DNA of 64,000 nt from Hyphomicrobiales bacterium (GTDB lineage: Bacteria > Pseudomonadota > Alphaproteobacteria > Rhizobiales > NORP267), in contig JAJFGZ010000047.1 in assembly GCA_021775855.1 (NCBI GenBank), positions 90,652 through 154,651 on the forward strand, given 5' to 3'. The position numbers were made by a program, and so were the translations under genes. Shown here one piece after another: positions 55,222-63,620 of the stretch. Positions within the stretch are counted from its first letter, which is position 1. Every line of letters begins with the position of its first letter. The notes under the pieces are model-generated. The model saw only the letters and a program-made list of their open reading frames with translations. It made no database searches and was not told the DNA's origin.

Positions 55222-56700
55222 TTACGGCAAACATTCCATGTAGGTGTCGTTATCCCAATCGGTGACGGTTGACATGAAGCGCGCCCATTCATCCGATTTG
55301 TATTCGTGATAAAGCCGGTACATTTCGCCGGGCATTCCGCGCCTCACCACCTCGTCGTCCTCGAGGGCCTGCAACGCTTCACCGAGCGACATGGGCAGTT
55401 TTTTGACCTGCTTGCCGGCTTCGATAGCTTCGTAAATATTACGCTCTTCGGGTTTGCCGGGATCGAGCTTGTTGACAATGCCATCGTCAGCCGCCGCTAG
55501 AATGGTGGAGCCCATAATGTAGGGATTGACCATAGAATCCACGGAGCGGTATTCGAACCGGCCTGGCGCCGAGACGCGCAACCCCGTTGTACGATTCTGG
55601 AAACCCCAGTCGGCAAACACCGGTGCCCAGAAGCCCGTATCCCACAAACGCCGGTATGAGTTCACGGTGGAGCAGCCAATGGCGGTTAAGGCGCGCAGGT
55701 GATGGACGATGCCGCCGATGGCATCCAGACCTGCTTTTTGAGGCATCTGCGGATCGTCACCGTCGGGCATGAAGGTATTGTCGCCGCCCTTCACATACAT
55801 GTAGTTCTCGCGCATCCCCGGCAGGTTGTCGGGGTCGTTGCCGGTGCGCACAAATTCATCCTCACCACCATGCCACAGCGACATGTTGTGGTGACATCCG
55901 GATGCGGATACCCCCATGAACGGCTTGGTCATGAAGCAGGCAAAGATGCCATGTTCACGCGCCACCTGGGCGCAGATCTGGCGGTAGGTTGTGAGCCGGT
56001 CGGCGTTGCGCAGCACATCGTCGTACATCCAGTTGAGCTCAAGTTGGCCCGGCGCGTCCTCGTGGTCACCCTGGATCATATCGAAGCCCATCTTGCGGGT
56101 ATATTCCATGACCTTCATGGTCACAGGGCGCAGGCTCTCAAACTGGTCGATATGGTAGCAATAGGGTTTTGAGAACCCGTCCTGCGGTTTGCCGTCCTCG
56201 TTGAATTTCAACCACATCATTTCCGGCTCGGTGCCCATCCGCAGCCGCAGGCCCTTGTGTTTTTCGGTAAATTCGTCGTGGAGCCGGCGCAGATTACCCC
56301 GGCAGTCGGCGGTCAGATACGCGCCCGGATCTTCCTTTTCCTCGCGGTTGCGGAACAGTGTGCAATAAAACCGGCCGATCCGCTTGTCCCACGGCAATTG
56401 CATAAAGGTTTCGGGTTCGGGGATGCCGACCAACTCGGCGGCCTCCGGGCCGTAGCCCATGTAATTCCCGGCCCGGTCTGTGAACAGGTTCATGGTCGCG
56501 CCGTAAACCAGCTGGAACCCTTTTTTTGCAACATTTTCCCAGTGATCGGACGGGATGCCCTTGCCCATGATCTTGCCGGTGACGGAAACGAATTGTAGGT
56601 AGAGATATTCGATGCCCAGATCGTCGATCATCTTGCGCACTTCTTTGACCCGCGCGTCGCGCCCCTCCGCGTCAACGAATTTTTCGATATCCATGGCCAT
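55222..56700 (-). CDS. Glutamine synthetase-like ligase, subtype uncertain
   Basis: 492-aa protein of the glutamine synthetase superfamily, distinct from GlnA and from the GlnT at 45309. It keeps the metal and ATP residues (GTEPEMMWLKF, QGDHEDAPGQLELNWMYDD, SGCHHNMSLWHGG, STVNSYRRLWDTGFWAPV) but has its own N-terminus (YLYLQFVSVTGKIMGKGIPSDHW). The true substrate amine or acid is unknown. First gene of the eight-gene leftward operon with amidotransferase, GXGXG, FMN subunit, 134-aa protein, nitrilase, GATase1 and 202-aa protein. ATG 56700 is chosen for the GGGGAGGG site. Confidence 0.82.
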   Translation of the reverse strand: MAMDIEKFVDAEGRDARVKEVRKMIDDLGIEYLYLQFVSVTGKIMGKGIPSDHWENVAKKGFQLVYGATMNLFTDRAGNYMGYGPEAAELVGIPEPETFMQLPWDKRIGRFYCTLFRNREEKEDPGAYLTADCRGNLRRLHDEFTEKHKGLRLRMGTEPEMMWLKFNEDGKPQDGFSKPYCYHIDQFESLRPVTMKVMEYTRKMGFDMIQGDHEDAPGQLELNWMYDDVLRNADRLTTYRQICAQVAREHGIFACFMTKPFMGVSASGCHHNMSLWHGGEDEFVRTGNDPDNLPGMRENYMYVKGGDNTFMPDGDDPQMPQKAGLDAIGGIVHHLRALTAIGCSTVNSYRRLWDTGFWAPVFADWGFQNRTTGLRVSAPGRFEYRSVDSMVNPYIMGSTILAAADDGIVNKLDPGKPEERNIYEAIEAGKQVKKLPMSLGEALQALEDDEVVRRGMPGEMYRLYHEYKSDEWARFMSTVTDWDNDTYMECLP

Positions 56701-56722
56701 TGCGTGCGCCCTCCCCAAAACG

Positions 56723-56865
56723 ATATTGGTCCGATTTCGAGAATAAACTCTACCAATCATATACCAATATGCAAGCCCGATATGAAATATTCACAGTTTA
56801 TGGCTGATTTCATAAGTTTTTTTGACATTTAGAGCGCAGTATGCGAACAGGTAAAATATACCAAT
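56723..56865. promoter_or_regulatory. Repeated ACCAAT motifs between the GS-like operon and the gntR gene
   Basis: ACCAAT or its complement occurs four times: ATTGGT at 56725-56730, ACCAAT at 56752-56757, 56763-56768 and 56860-56865. The 10-mer ATATACCAAT is repeated exactly at 56759-56768 and 56856-56865, and ATATTGGT (56723-56730) with ACCAATAT (56763-56770) is an inverted repeat. They lie around the divergent promoters and are candidate sites for the adjacent GntR/FadR regulator. Confidence 0.55.
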
Positions 56866-56880
56866 TCTGAACCAAAACAC

Positions 56881-57627
56881 ATGAGAGTGGAAATTTCCTT
56901 CCCCATGAATGCAAAACCGGATTCAAGCAGTGTTGAATTGCACGGTGCGGCCAGCCACGGTGCGAGTGCGATAAAGTCGAAACTCCGTCGCGCCATCACC
57001 ACCGGCGTCTATACCCATGGCGACCGCCTGCTACCCGAACGCGAACTGGCGGAATCATTCAAAACCGCCCGCAACACTATCCGCAGCGCCTTGCAGCAAC
57101 TGGAAGAGGAAGGACTGGTGGTACGCCGGGCAGGCAGCGGGACCTTCGTCAATTACATCGACAAGCTCCCCGACCCGCTCATGGATCTGAACGATTCTCT
57201 GAGCCCATTGCAGCTGATCGAGGCGCGTTTCGCGGTCGAGCCGTACGTCACCCGACTTGCGGCGATCAACGCAACCCAGCACGATCTCGAGAATATGCAG
57301 GTTTTGATCAACCGGCTGGATGCATGCGGCGACGACAAGGACGCCTTCACCCTGCTCGACGGAGAATTCCACGAGCAACTCGCCCGGTGCGCCCGGAATC
57401 CTTTGCTACTGAACTTTTTCCAGCAGATCAACCGGATCCGGTCGCACGCCCAATGGCGAGCCATGAAAGAGGAAATTCTGACCCCGGTCCAGATCGCAGC
57501 ATACAACGCCCAGCACCGGAAATTGTTCGACGCCCTGGCGCAACGCAACGTTGCCGGCGCCGTCCAAATCATCCGGGACCACCTGGAAAAAGCCAAGTCC
57601 GACCTGGTCGGCGCGGATAGCTCGTAG
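56881..57627 (+). CDS. GntR/FadR-subfamily transcriptional regulator
   Basis: 248-aa regulator: N-terminal winged helix (SKLRRAITTGVYTHGDRLLP, ELAESFKTARNTIRSALQQLEEEG, GSGTFVNYID) and a C-terminal FCD ligand domain with the metal/ligand histidines in LLDGEFHEQLARCARN and RDHLEKAK. FadR-type members bind small carboxylates or amino acids. It diverges from the GS-like operon and probably controls it. The start is uncertain: ATG 56881 or the ATG near residue 9; neither has a strong ribosome site. Confidence 0.88.
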   Translation: MRVEISFPMNAKPDSSSVELHGAASHGASAIKSKLRRAITTGVYTHGDRLLPERELAESFKTARNTIRSALQQLEEEGLVVRRAGSGTFVNYIDKLPDPLMDLNDSLSPLQLIEARFAVEPYVTRLAAINATQHDLENMQVLINRLDACGDDKDAFTLLDGEFHEQLARCARNPLLLNFFQQINRIRSHAQWRAMKEEILTPVQIAAYNAQHRKLFDALAQRNVAGAVQIIRDHLEKAKSDLVGADSS

Positions 57628-57713
57628 ATCGCTTAGGTCGATTTCAACAGGGCGCTTGCGCAACCATTCTGCAAAATCGTGAAGTCGAAAATCTCGATTA
57701 GTGATAGGCGCCG

Positions 57714-58037
57714 CTATTCGGTGAATTCCGTCCCCCAATCGTCTAAAGCGTCCAGGATCGGTTGCAGCGCGGCGCCTTTGCCCGTGACCATATAGGTCAC
57801 CCGCGGCGGATGATCGTCGTGGAGCTGACGCTCGAGAACCCCGTGGTTTTCAAGCGATTTCAGGCGCGCACTTAATATATTGGGCGACATGCTGGGAAAC
57901 GCGTTCTTCAGATCGGTGAATCTCCGCTCGCCCTTTAGTAAGAACTCCCGCAACAACAAAAACGTCCAGCTCTCGCCCACCACGCCCAATGTGCGTGCGA
58001 TCGGGCATTTTTCCTGGCCGGGATATCGTCTCGTCAT
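57714..58037 (-). CDS. HxlR-family transcriptional regulator
   Basis: 107-aa winged-helix protein with the HxlR signature CPIARTLGVVGESWTFLLLRE at its N-terminus and FTDLKNAFPSMSPNILSARLKSLENHGVLER as recognition region. The N-terminal cysteine may serve redox or electrophile sensing, as in some members. It diverges from the NmrA-like gene, which is the usual target arrangement, and a 13-bp palindrome lies between them. Confidence 0.9.
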   Translation of the reverse strand: MTRRYPGQEKCPIARTLGVVGESWTFLLLREFLLKGERRFTDLKNAFPSMSPNILSARLKSLENHGVLERQLHDDHPPRVTYMVTGKGAALQPILDALDDWGTEFTE

Positions 58038-58141
58038 CGCCTTCGTTCCAGTTCATTTTTGAGCACCGGGTCTAGTGCATGCCCTGACCACACCGCTAAA
58101 TATACAGGACGGGCGGCTTCATTCCAGTTTTTAATACTAAC

Positions 58142-58154
58142 TATTGAATCAATA
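58142..58154. promoter_or_regulatory. 13-bp palindrome, candidate HxlR operator
   Basis: TATTGAATCAATA is a perfect palindrome with a central A. It lies in the AT-rich 167-bp gap between the hxlR-type gene and the NmrA-like gene, 51 bases before the latter's start, as expected for a dimeric regulator controlling both. Confidence 0.55.
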
Positions 58155-58204
58155 TTATTCTATTGATATGATATTTATATGCCGAATCCAATGGACGGAG
58201 AAAA

Positions 58205-59101
58205 ATGGTAAAGACCGCTGATCTGAAGACACTGACGGTCCTTGGTGCAACCGGCAAGATGGCCCTTCCATTGATCCGGTATTTGCACAGCCGCGGTTAT
58301 CGAATTCGTGCCGTGGTCCGCGACCCGCAACAAGCGAGCCTGATATTGCCGCCTGATATCGAGATAATTTTCGGCGACGTGGAGAAGGTGGACACGCTGA
58401 CCAAGGCGTTTGGTGGGACAAGGCATTTATACATCAACCTGGCGACCAATACGACGCGCCGGGATATGGATTTTTATCCTGAAAGAGAAGGTGTACGAAA
58501 TATTGTCGAAGCCGCGCAAACAGCCGGCGTGCAACAAATTCTTCAGATGACCGGCCTGGAAATCATGCACAGTGAATTCAATCAGGAGGGCTTCGTATAT
58601 AATCGCGGATTTATCCGCAGCCAGGGCCACGAATTTCTGTTTGCGTCAAATATCCCTTACACGCTGTTTTACTGCTCTGCGTTCCTCGACATTTTGCCCT
58701 GGCATATCGTATCGGGGCGATTTATGGCGTTCGGCAAGAAACCCCACCCGGTTTATTTTACAAACAGTTACGACTATGCGCGCATGGTCGCGGCCGCGAT
58801 CGGCAATAAGGTATCCCTAAACCGGAAGTATAAGGTTCAGGGCGATACCGCCGTGTCATTCGATGACGCGGCGGCCCGATTCGTTGAGATCTACCGACCA
58901 GGAACGCCGCGCCGGCGGATGCCCGTATTTGCGGCCCAATTGCTCGCCTATGTGAAGCCCGAACTCGCCATGGTCGCCCATGCCTCACGCTTCCTGCTGC
59001 AGTACAGCGAGACCTTTGTTGGTCAGGAGACATGGGACGAATTGGTGGCGCCCGAAATGTCGATCGAGCGATTTGCCAAATATCGGAGCAGCAATCTCTA
59101 G
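58205..59101 (+). CDS. NmrA-like atypical SDR, NAD(P)-binding protein
   Basis: 298-aa atypical short-chain dehydrogenase of the NmrA/HSCARG-type. The nucleotide motif is VLGATGKMALPLIRYLHSRG with RAVVRDPQQ after it, and the active-site tyrosine/lysine pair is not conserved, as is usual in NmrA proteins, which often sense NADP(H) or reduce quinones. GGAGAAAA precedes the ATG. It is probably induced through the divergent HxlR regulator. Confidence 0.85.
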   Translation: MVKTADLKTLTVLGATGKMALPLIRYLHSRGYRIRAVVRDPQQASLILPPDIEIIFGDVEKVDTLTKAFGGTRHLYINLATNTTRRDMDFYPEREGVRNIVEAAQTAGVQQILQMTGLEIMHSEFNQEGFVYNRGFIRSQGHEFLFASNIPYTLFYCSAFLDILPWHIVSGRFMAFGKKPHPVYFTNSYDYARMVAAAIGNKVSLNRKYKVQGDTAVSFDDAAARFVEIYRPGTPRRRMPVFAAQLLAYVKPELAMVAHASRFLLQYSETFVGQETWDELVAPEMSIERFAKYRSSNL

Positions 59102-59134
59102 GGGCCTGCATTTTTTATAAGGATCCTGCGCGGA

Positions 59135-61660
59135 TCAACGATGGGCGTCTTTCCCAGGCATCGGGATACCGGTGGCAAGCGAAGTTGCCCGGGCGATAGA
59201 GCGCAAATCTTCAGGTTCGATATTATGGATATCGGTCTTGCCGGTGCACCGCGCCATGATGGACGCTTCCATCGCGAGAGATTTGAAAAACAGTGACACG
59301 GCTTCGCCTCGCTCCTGCTCATCGCCACCGCCTGAAAATTCAAATTCGCCGTCCGCCACCTGACCGCCAAGGGCAAACCCGAGAGAGGCTCCCAACACAA
59401 CGCCATTGGCGCCAAGCCCGATCATTTTGGCCAGATCCGTGCCCGACCGGATCCCGCCGAAATAGAGGATTTCGATATCCTCTTCCCGGTTCATGGCCCG
59501 CAACAGACGCAACGTATCCCGGATCACCGCAAAATCTGGGTTGCCCGCAAGCTCGGGCCAAACGCCGCTACCCGGGCTGCCATCCAGCAGAAGCACATCG
59601 AATTCGTGATCCAGCGCGAAGGGAAGCGCGTGCTTCAGATCATCGCGGTGGACGCGAAGCCCCTTCAGTTGGTCATCCGCGCATGCCGGCACTGCGAATT
59701 CGGTAAAACCACCTTCACGGGTATAAATCAGAGCCGCAGCCTGAGCCGACGGCGCATCATTTTCCGGGTCCAGGAGTTGCAACCAGGGGACGTTATTACC
59801 CACGGATTGTTGCCCGATATAGGCCGACCCATGGTCCGCCAGCCCGGCTCCTAGCGCGTTGCGGATTTCAACCGGTGCGGCATCGAAGCCGGTCGCCAGC
59901 AAGGGCGACGCCAGAGCGATCCGCCCACCAATCCGTGCCGTTACGTTGCACGGGTCCCGGTACGGGTCGATCACGAGCCGCGACAGGTTGGCCGGCAAAA
60001 AAACGAGATCATCCAGGCTCGGGAGATGGTCTTCGGGAAACGGCTCCGCATGAGATTTTAGACGCTTGTTGAGGATAGCGGTCTGGGTCGGGACATCCGA
60101 CAGCTTGGCCCGCGCCATCATGAAGATATCTTCGCGATTCTGCACCGAATAATCGGCCGACCCGGTTTCCGCATCGCAGCGGTAGCAACGCGCCACTTCG
60201 GCGCGCACAGCAGCGTCATCGTACGTCGTTTCGATTTCAGGGAACGCTAGTGGCTTGTCGCCAAGGCCTTTGAAATCCTGATGCTGGCGGTTGAAAATCT
60301 CCCATTCCGGGTCCTGCGCGACCGGTACGCGGCTGGTGCGGAACGGGGTCCGGTAAGGCAACGGCTTACTGTTGCCGTCGAGAAACGCCTTCATGTAATA
60401 CGCCGCCCGGTGCCCGTGCTGCATCGCCATGACGATGGTCGACCCGCCAAAGGCCCCGTCACCGGCTGCAAACACTTTTGCATCGCTGGTTCGCATATCG
60501 TCCCAGTCGGTCCGCACCCGATCGCCATTCATCATAAAATTTCTTGCAAGCTCGTCGCATTCTGCCTTCTGACCGACGGCAACGACCACCAGTCCGCCTG
60601 CCACGAAATGTTCGCTGCCGACCACATCGACCGGGCGGCGGCGGCCATCCTCGTCAGGCTCGCCAAGCTCGGTCCGCACGCATTGCAGGCCGAAACCGGC
60701 ATCACCCTCGGTAATATCAACTGGCTGGACGTTGTAGATAATCTCGATGCCTTCCTGGATCGCACCTTCCAGTTCCTCACGGCGCGCCGGGATTTCATCT
60801 GGCCCACGCCGGTAGAGCACCTTGACGTGCTTGCATCCGGTCAGCCGTCGGGCGGCGCGGCAGGCATCCATCGCCACATCGCCGCCGCCAATAACCAGCA
60901 CCGTCTCCGGCATATCAGGGCGTTCCCCGCCATTGATCCGGCGCAGATAATCGACGCCGTTGACGATCCGCGGATCGTTGGGGTCAAGTTCCGCCATGTC
61001 CTTGCCCTGCCAGGCCCCGATCGACACCAGCACCGCGTCGTGGCGCTGCTTCAATTCGTCCAGTGTCACGCCGCTACCAAGACCGCAGGAAAGATGGATC
61101 TTGATGCCCGGGCAACGCGCCGCGAGCCGGTCCAAATCCTGCTGAATGATCCCCACAGGCAGCCGGAAAGTGGGAATCCCCCACACCATCATGCCGCCGA
61201 GCCTGTCGGTCATCTCGTAGACATGGACTTCGAATCCGGCTTCAGCCAAATCTTTGGCCGCCGTCAGCCCGGCCGGGCCGCCGCCAACAATGCCGATGGT
61301 CTCCCCGCGGGTGACCTCGACCGGGGTCGGCCTGAAATCCGGTCCCAGCTTGTCCATGACGTAACGTTTGATATTTCGGATAGCGATGGCACCATCACTG
61401 TCGGCGCGCCGGCAGGCTGGTTCGCACGGTGCGTCACACACCCGCCCGCAAATCGAGCTAAACGGGTTGGTCGCGGTGATTGCCTCGAACGCCTCTTCGA
61501 ATTTCCCTTCCCACGTATAGGCAATGTAGGACGGCGCGTCGGTCCCTATTGGACAGGCCACCTGGCACGGAGCAGGCACGAAATGGACATCGTCGACATC
61601 GTCGCGGCTCCCGGCGGGCGGATCAATCGGCGCCACGCGGTCAAATTCATAAACGCTCAT
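59135..61660 (-). CDS. GltD-like NAD(P)H oxidoreductase fused to a degenerate glutamate synthase barrel
   Basis: 841-aa fusion. Residues 1 to about 500 are a complete GltD-type electron-input unit: cysteines 32, 36, 71, 75, 79, 83 for two Fe-S clusters, FAD motif GIVGGGPAG (123-131), and NADPH motif GGGDVAMD (258-265), with an extra CYRC pair at 492-495. Residues about 545-841 resemble the FMN barrel of glutamate synthase (LSRLVIDPYRD, YFGGIRSGTDLAKMIGLGAN, KTDIHNIEPEDL) but lack GEGGM, the KLGA/GRV motif and the 3Fe-4S cysteines. One base separates its ATG from the upstream stop. The extra domain is probably structural or regulatory. Confidence 0.85.
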   Translation of the reverse strand: MSVYEFDRVAPIDPPAGSRDDVDDVHFVPAPCQVACPIGTDAPSYIAYTWEGKFEEAFEAITATNPFSSICGRVCDAPCEPACRRADSDGAIAIRNIKRYVMDKLGPDFRPTPVEVTRGETIGIVGGGPAGLTAAKDLAEAGFEVHVYEMTDRLGGMMVWGIPTFRLPVGIIQQDLDRLAARCPGIKIHLSCGLGSGVTLDELKQRHDAVLVSIGAWQGKDMAELDPNDPRIVNGVDYLRRINGGERPDMPETVLVIGGGDVAMDACRAARRLTGCKHVKVLYRRGPDEIPARREELEGAIQEGIEIIYNVQPVDITEGDAGFGLQCVRTELGEPDEDGRRRPVDVVGSEHFVAGGLVVVAVGQKAECDELARNFMMNGDRVRTDWDDMRTSDAKVFAAGDGAFGGSTIVMAMQHGHRAAYYMKAFLDGNSKPLPYRTPFRTSRVPVAQDPEWEIFNRQHQDFKGLGDKPLAFPEIETTYDDAAVRAEVARCYRCDAETGSADYSVQNREDIFMMARAKLSDVPTQTAILNKRLKSHAEPFPEDHLPSLDDLVFLPANLSRLVIDPYRDPCNVTARIGGRIALASPLLATGFDAAPVEIRNALGAGLADHGSAYIGQQSVGNNVPWLQLLDPENDAPSAQAAALIYTREGGFTEFAVPACADDQLKGLRVHRDDLKHALPFALDHEFDVLLLDGSPGSGVWPELAGNPDFAVIRDTLRLLRAMNREEDIEILYFGGIRSGTDLAKMIGLGANGVVLGASLGFALGGQVADGEFEFSGGGDEQERGEAVSLFFKSLAMEASIMARCTGKTDIHNIEPEDLRSIARATSLATGIPMPGKDAHR

Positions 61661-61661
61661 G

Positions 61662-63620
61662 TCAGCTAACCCTGCTCAGCAATGCTGGTTCCCGCGCGCC
61701 GTGGCCCGGCACATAATCGAGCCCGGTAATTTCCGCCGCTTCCGGCGTCAGCGCCACAAGATCGTCCCGGCAGATTTTGTGCACATCATCGTACCCGAGG
61801 CCTTCAGTAATTGCTGCCAGCTGCCAACGGAAAGATTCGAGAAAATGATGGATGTTCCGGGCTTCGGTGGAAATATTGTAGCGCCGCTCGTGTTCAGGAT
61901 CCTGGGTTGCAATCCCGACAACGCAATTGCCCACGTGGCATTGCAGGCACGAAATACACCCGCCCGCGATCAGCGCCGAAGTGCCGACCGCGACCGCGCT
62001 CGCCCCCAGCGCCAGGGCCTTGGCCGCATCAACCCCGGTCTTGATCCCGCCCATCAGGACAATCGGCAATTCCCCGGGTCGCCCGATTTCCGCCAGAGCG
62101 TCGACCGCTTCCTGGATCGCGGCGAGTGTCGGGATCCCGACAAATTCCAGCACCTCGCTGCCCGCCGCCCCGGTCGAGCCCTGGAGGCCATCAAGCGAGA
62201 CATAGTCAAAGCCATCTTTGCAGGCGATCTTGATATCATCGCTGACCCGCCCGGCCCCGAGCTTGACGGAGACCGGGATTCGGTACCCGGTTGCTTCACG
62301 AAATTCCTCGATCTTGATCACCAGATCATCCGCCCCGAGCACGTCCGGATGGCGCGACGGCGAACGTAAGTCGATCCCCTCCGGGATACCCCGTATCCGG
62401 GCAATCTCGGCAGTTACCTTGTTGGCCATCAACTGCCCGCCAAGTCCGGGTTTCGCGCCCTGCGAAATGTAGATTTCCAGCCCGTCGGCGCGCTGCATGT
62501 CGTGGATCGACCAACCGAGACGACCCGACAGGCATTGGTAGATCAACTGGTTGGCGGCCTCGCGCTGCTCGTCCATCATGCCGCCTTCGCCGGTATTTTC
62601 CGAAATATCGGACAAAGCCGACGCGGTGGCGAGCGCCAGTTTGGCGGATTTCGACAGCGCGCCATAGCTCATCGGCGCGATCATGACCGGCATGCTCAAC
62701 TTGATCGGCTTGGCCCCTGTTCGCCCGCCAATCTCGGTTTTCATCTCGATCCGGTCCACAACGTCAGGGTCGGGCCTTAGACTCTCGATATCTTTCCGAA
62801 AAGCGATATCCGAGAAATGCGGCAGGGGACGGCTGGTTCCGTAACCGCGAATCCGGTAGCGCCCGATCTGCGCCTTGATATGGATATCTTCCTGGACCTT
62901 TTCGTTCCAATATCCCGCATCGCCGGTGGCTTCGAAAAACGGAATGGCCCGGGTCCGCGGCTCGTCCCGGGAATAACGCAATTGCTTTCCATCATTGGTG
63001 ATTTTCTGGAATACGCCCTTGTGGGATATCTTGTAGCGGTCGAGCAGTTCGAGGATCTTGTCGCTCTCTGCGCCACTCAAATCTGTCAGCGCGGCATCCT
63101 TGCCGAGCGAATTAATGTTGCCGCCGACGATGATATCGCCGCCGGTCATGTCCTGACCCACCTGCTCGCCGGAATCGCCCAAAATGATGATGCGCCCGCC
63201 ATACATGATGTATCCCGCCATGAAATTGGCGTTGCCGGCACAGACCAGTGTGCCGGATTTCATCACCTGACCGGCACGCGACCCCACATTGCCATGGACG
63301 ATGATGTCCGCGCCCCGATTAGCGACACCTGCGATGGCGCCCGCATTGCCGTGCACCACGACCGAGCCGCCGAGCATATTGTCGGCCAGACCCCAACCCA
63401 CATTATTGTCGACCTCGAAGCGCGCGGTATCCGTCAATCCGGCACAGAAATAACCTGCCGAACCTCGGATTTTGACGTTGATATCGTGCACCAATCCAAC
63501 CCCGATATGGTGCTTTGCATCCGGGTTGAGGACCTCGACATTCTCGCCAACGGCACCGGCCCTGCGAATAAGCTCGTTCGCCTCGCGGACCGGGATTTCA
63601 GCTAAATCGATCGTTGCCAT
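61662..63620 (-). CDS. GXGXG-FMN glutamate synthase-like fusion protein
   Basis: 652-aa protein in which a GXGXG beta-helix (residues 1 to about 200: GRIIILGDSGEQVGQDMTGG) comes before the FMN/Fe-S synthase barrel (GEGGMMDEQREAANQ, VSVKLGAGRVSDDIKIA, VLMGGIKTGVDAAKALALGA, and cysteines CISCLQCHVGNC). In ordinary GltB the GXGXG domain is C-terminal, so the order is reversed. It overlaps the upstream amidotransferase gene by 19 bases and is followed at once by the GltD-like gene. With them it could make a three-subunit glutamate synthase. Confidence 0.9.
   Translation of the reverse strand: MATIDLAEIPVREANELIRRAGAVGENVEVLNPDAKHHIGVGLVHDINVKIRGSAGYFCAGLTDTARFEVDNNVGWGLADNMLGGSVVVHGNAGAIAGVANRGADIIVHGNVGSRAGQVMKSGTLVCAGNANFMAGYIMYGGRIIILGDSGEQVGQDMTGGDIIVGGNINSLGKDAALTDLSGAESDKILELLDRYKISHKGVFQKITNDGKQLRYSRDEPRTRAIPFFEATGDAGYWNEKVQEDIHIKAQIGRYRIRGYGTSRPLPHFSDIAFRKDIESLRPDPDVVDRIEMKTEIGGRTGAKPIKLSMPVMIAPMSYGALSKSAKLALATASALSDISENTGEGGMMDEQREAANQLIYQCLSGRLGWSIHDMQRADGLEIYISQGAKPGLGGQLMANKVTAEIARIRGIPEGIDLRSPSRHPDVLGADDLVIKIEEFREATGYRIPVSVKLGAGRVSDDIKIACKDGFDYVSLDGLQGSTGAAGSEVLEFVGIPTLAAIQEAVDALAEIGRPGELPIVLMGGIKTGVDAAKALALGASAVAVGTSALIAGGCISCLQCHVGNCVVGIATQDPEHERRYNISTEARNIHHFLESFRWQLAAITEGLGYDDVHKICRDDLVALTPEAAEITGLDYVPGHGAREPALLSRVS

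Noticed and set aside
45309..56700. Calling the nitrogen region a complete N-methylglutamate (methylamine) pathway
   Set aside because: The mgdABCD dehydrogenase genes are not present in the window, and the 492-aa ligase is not clearly GMAS.
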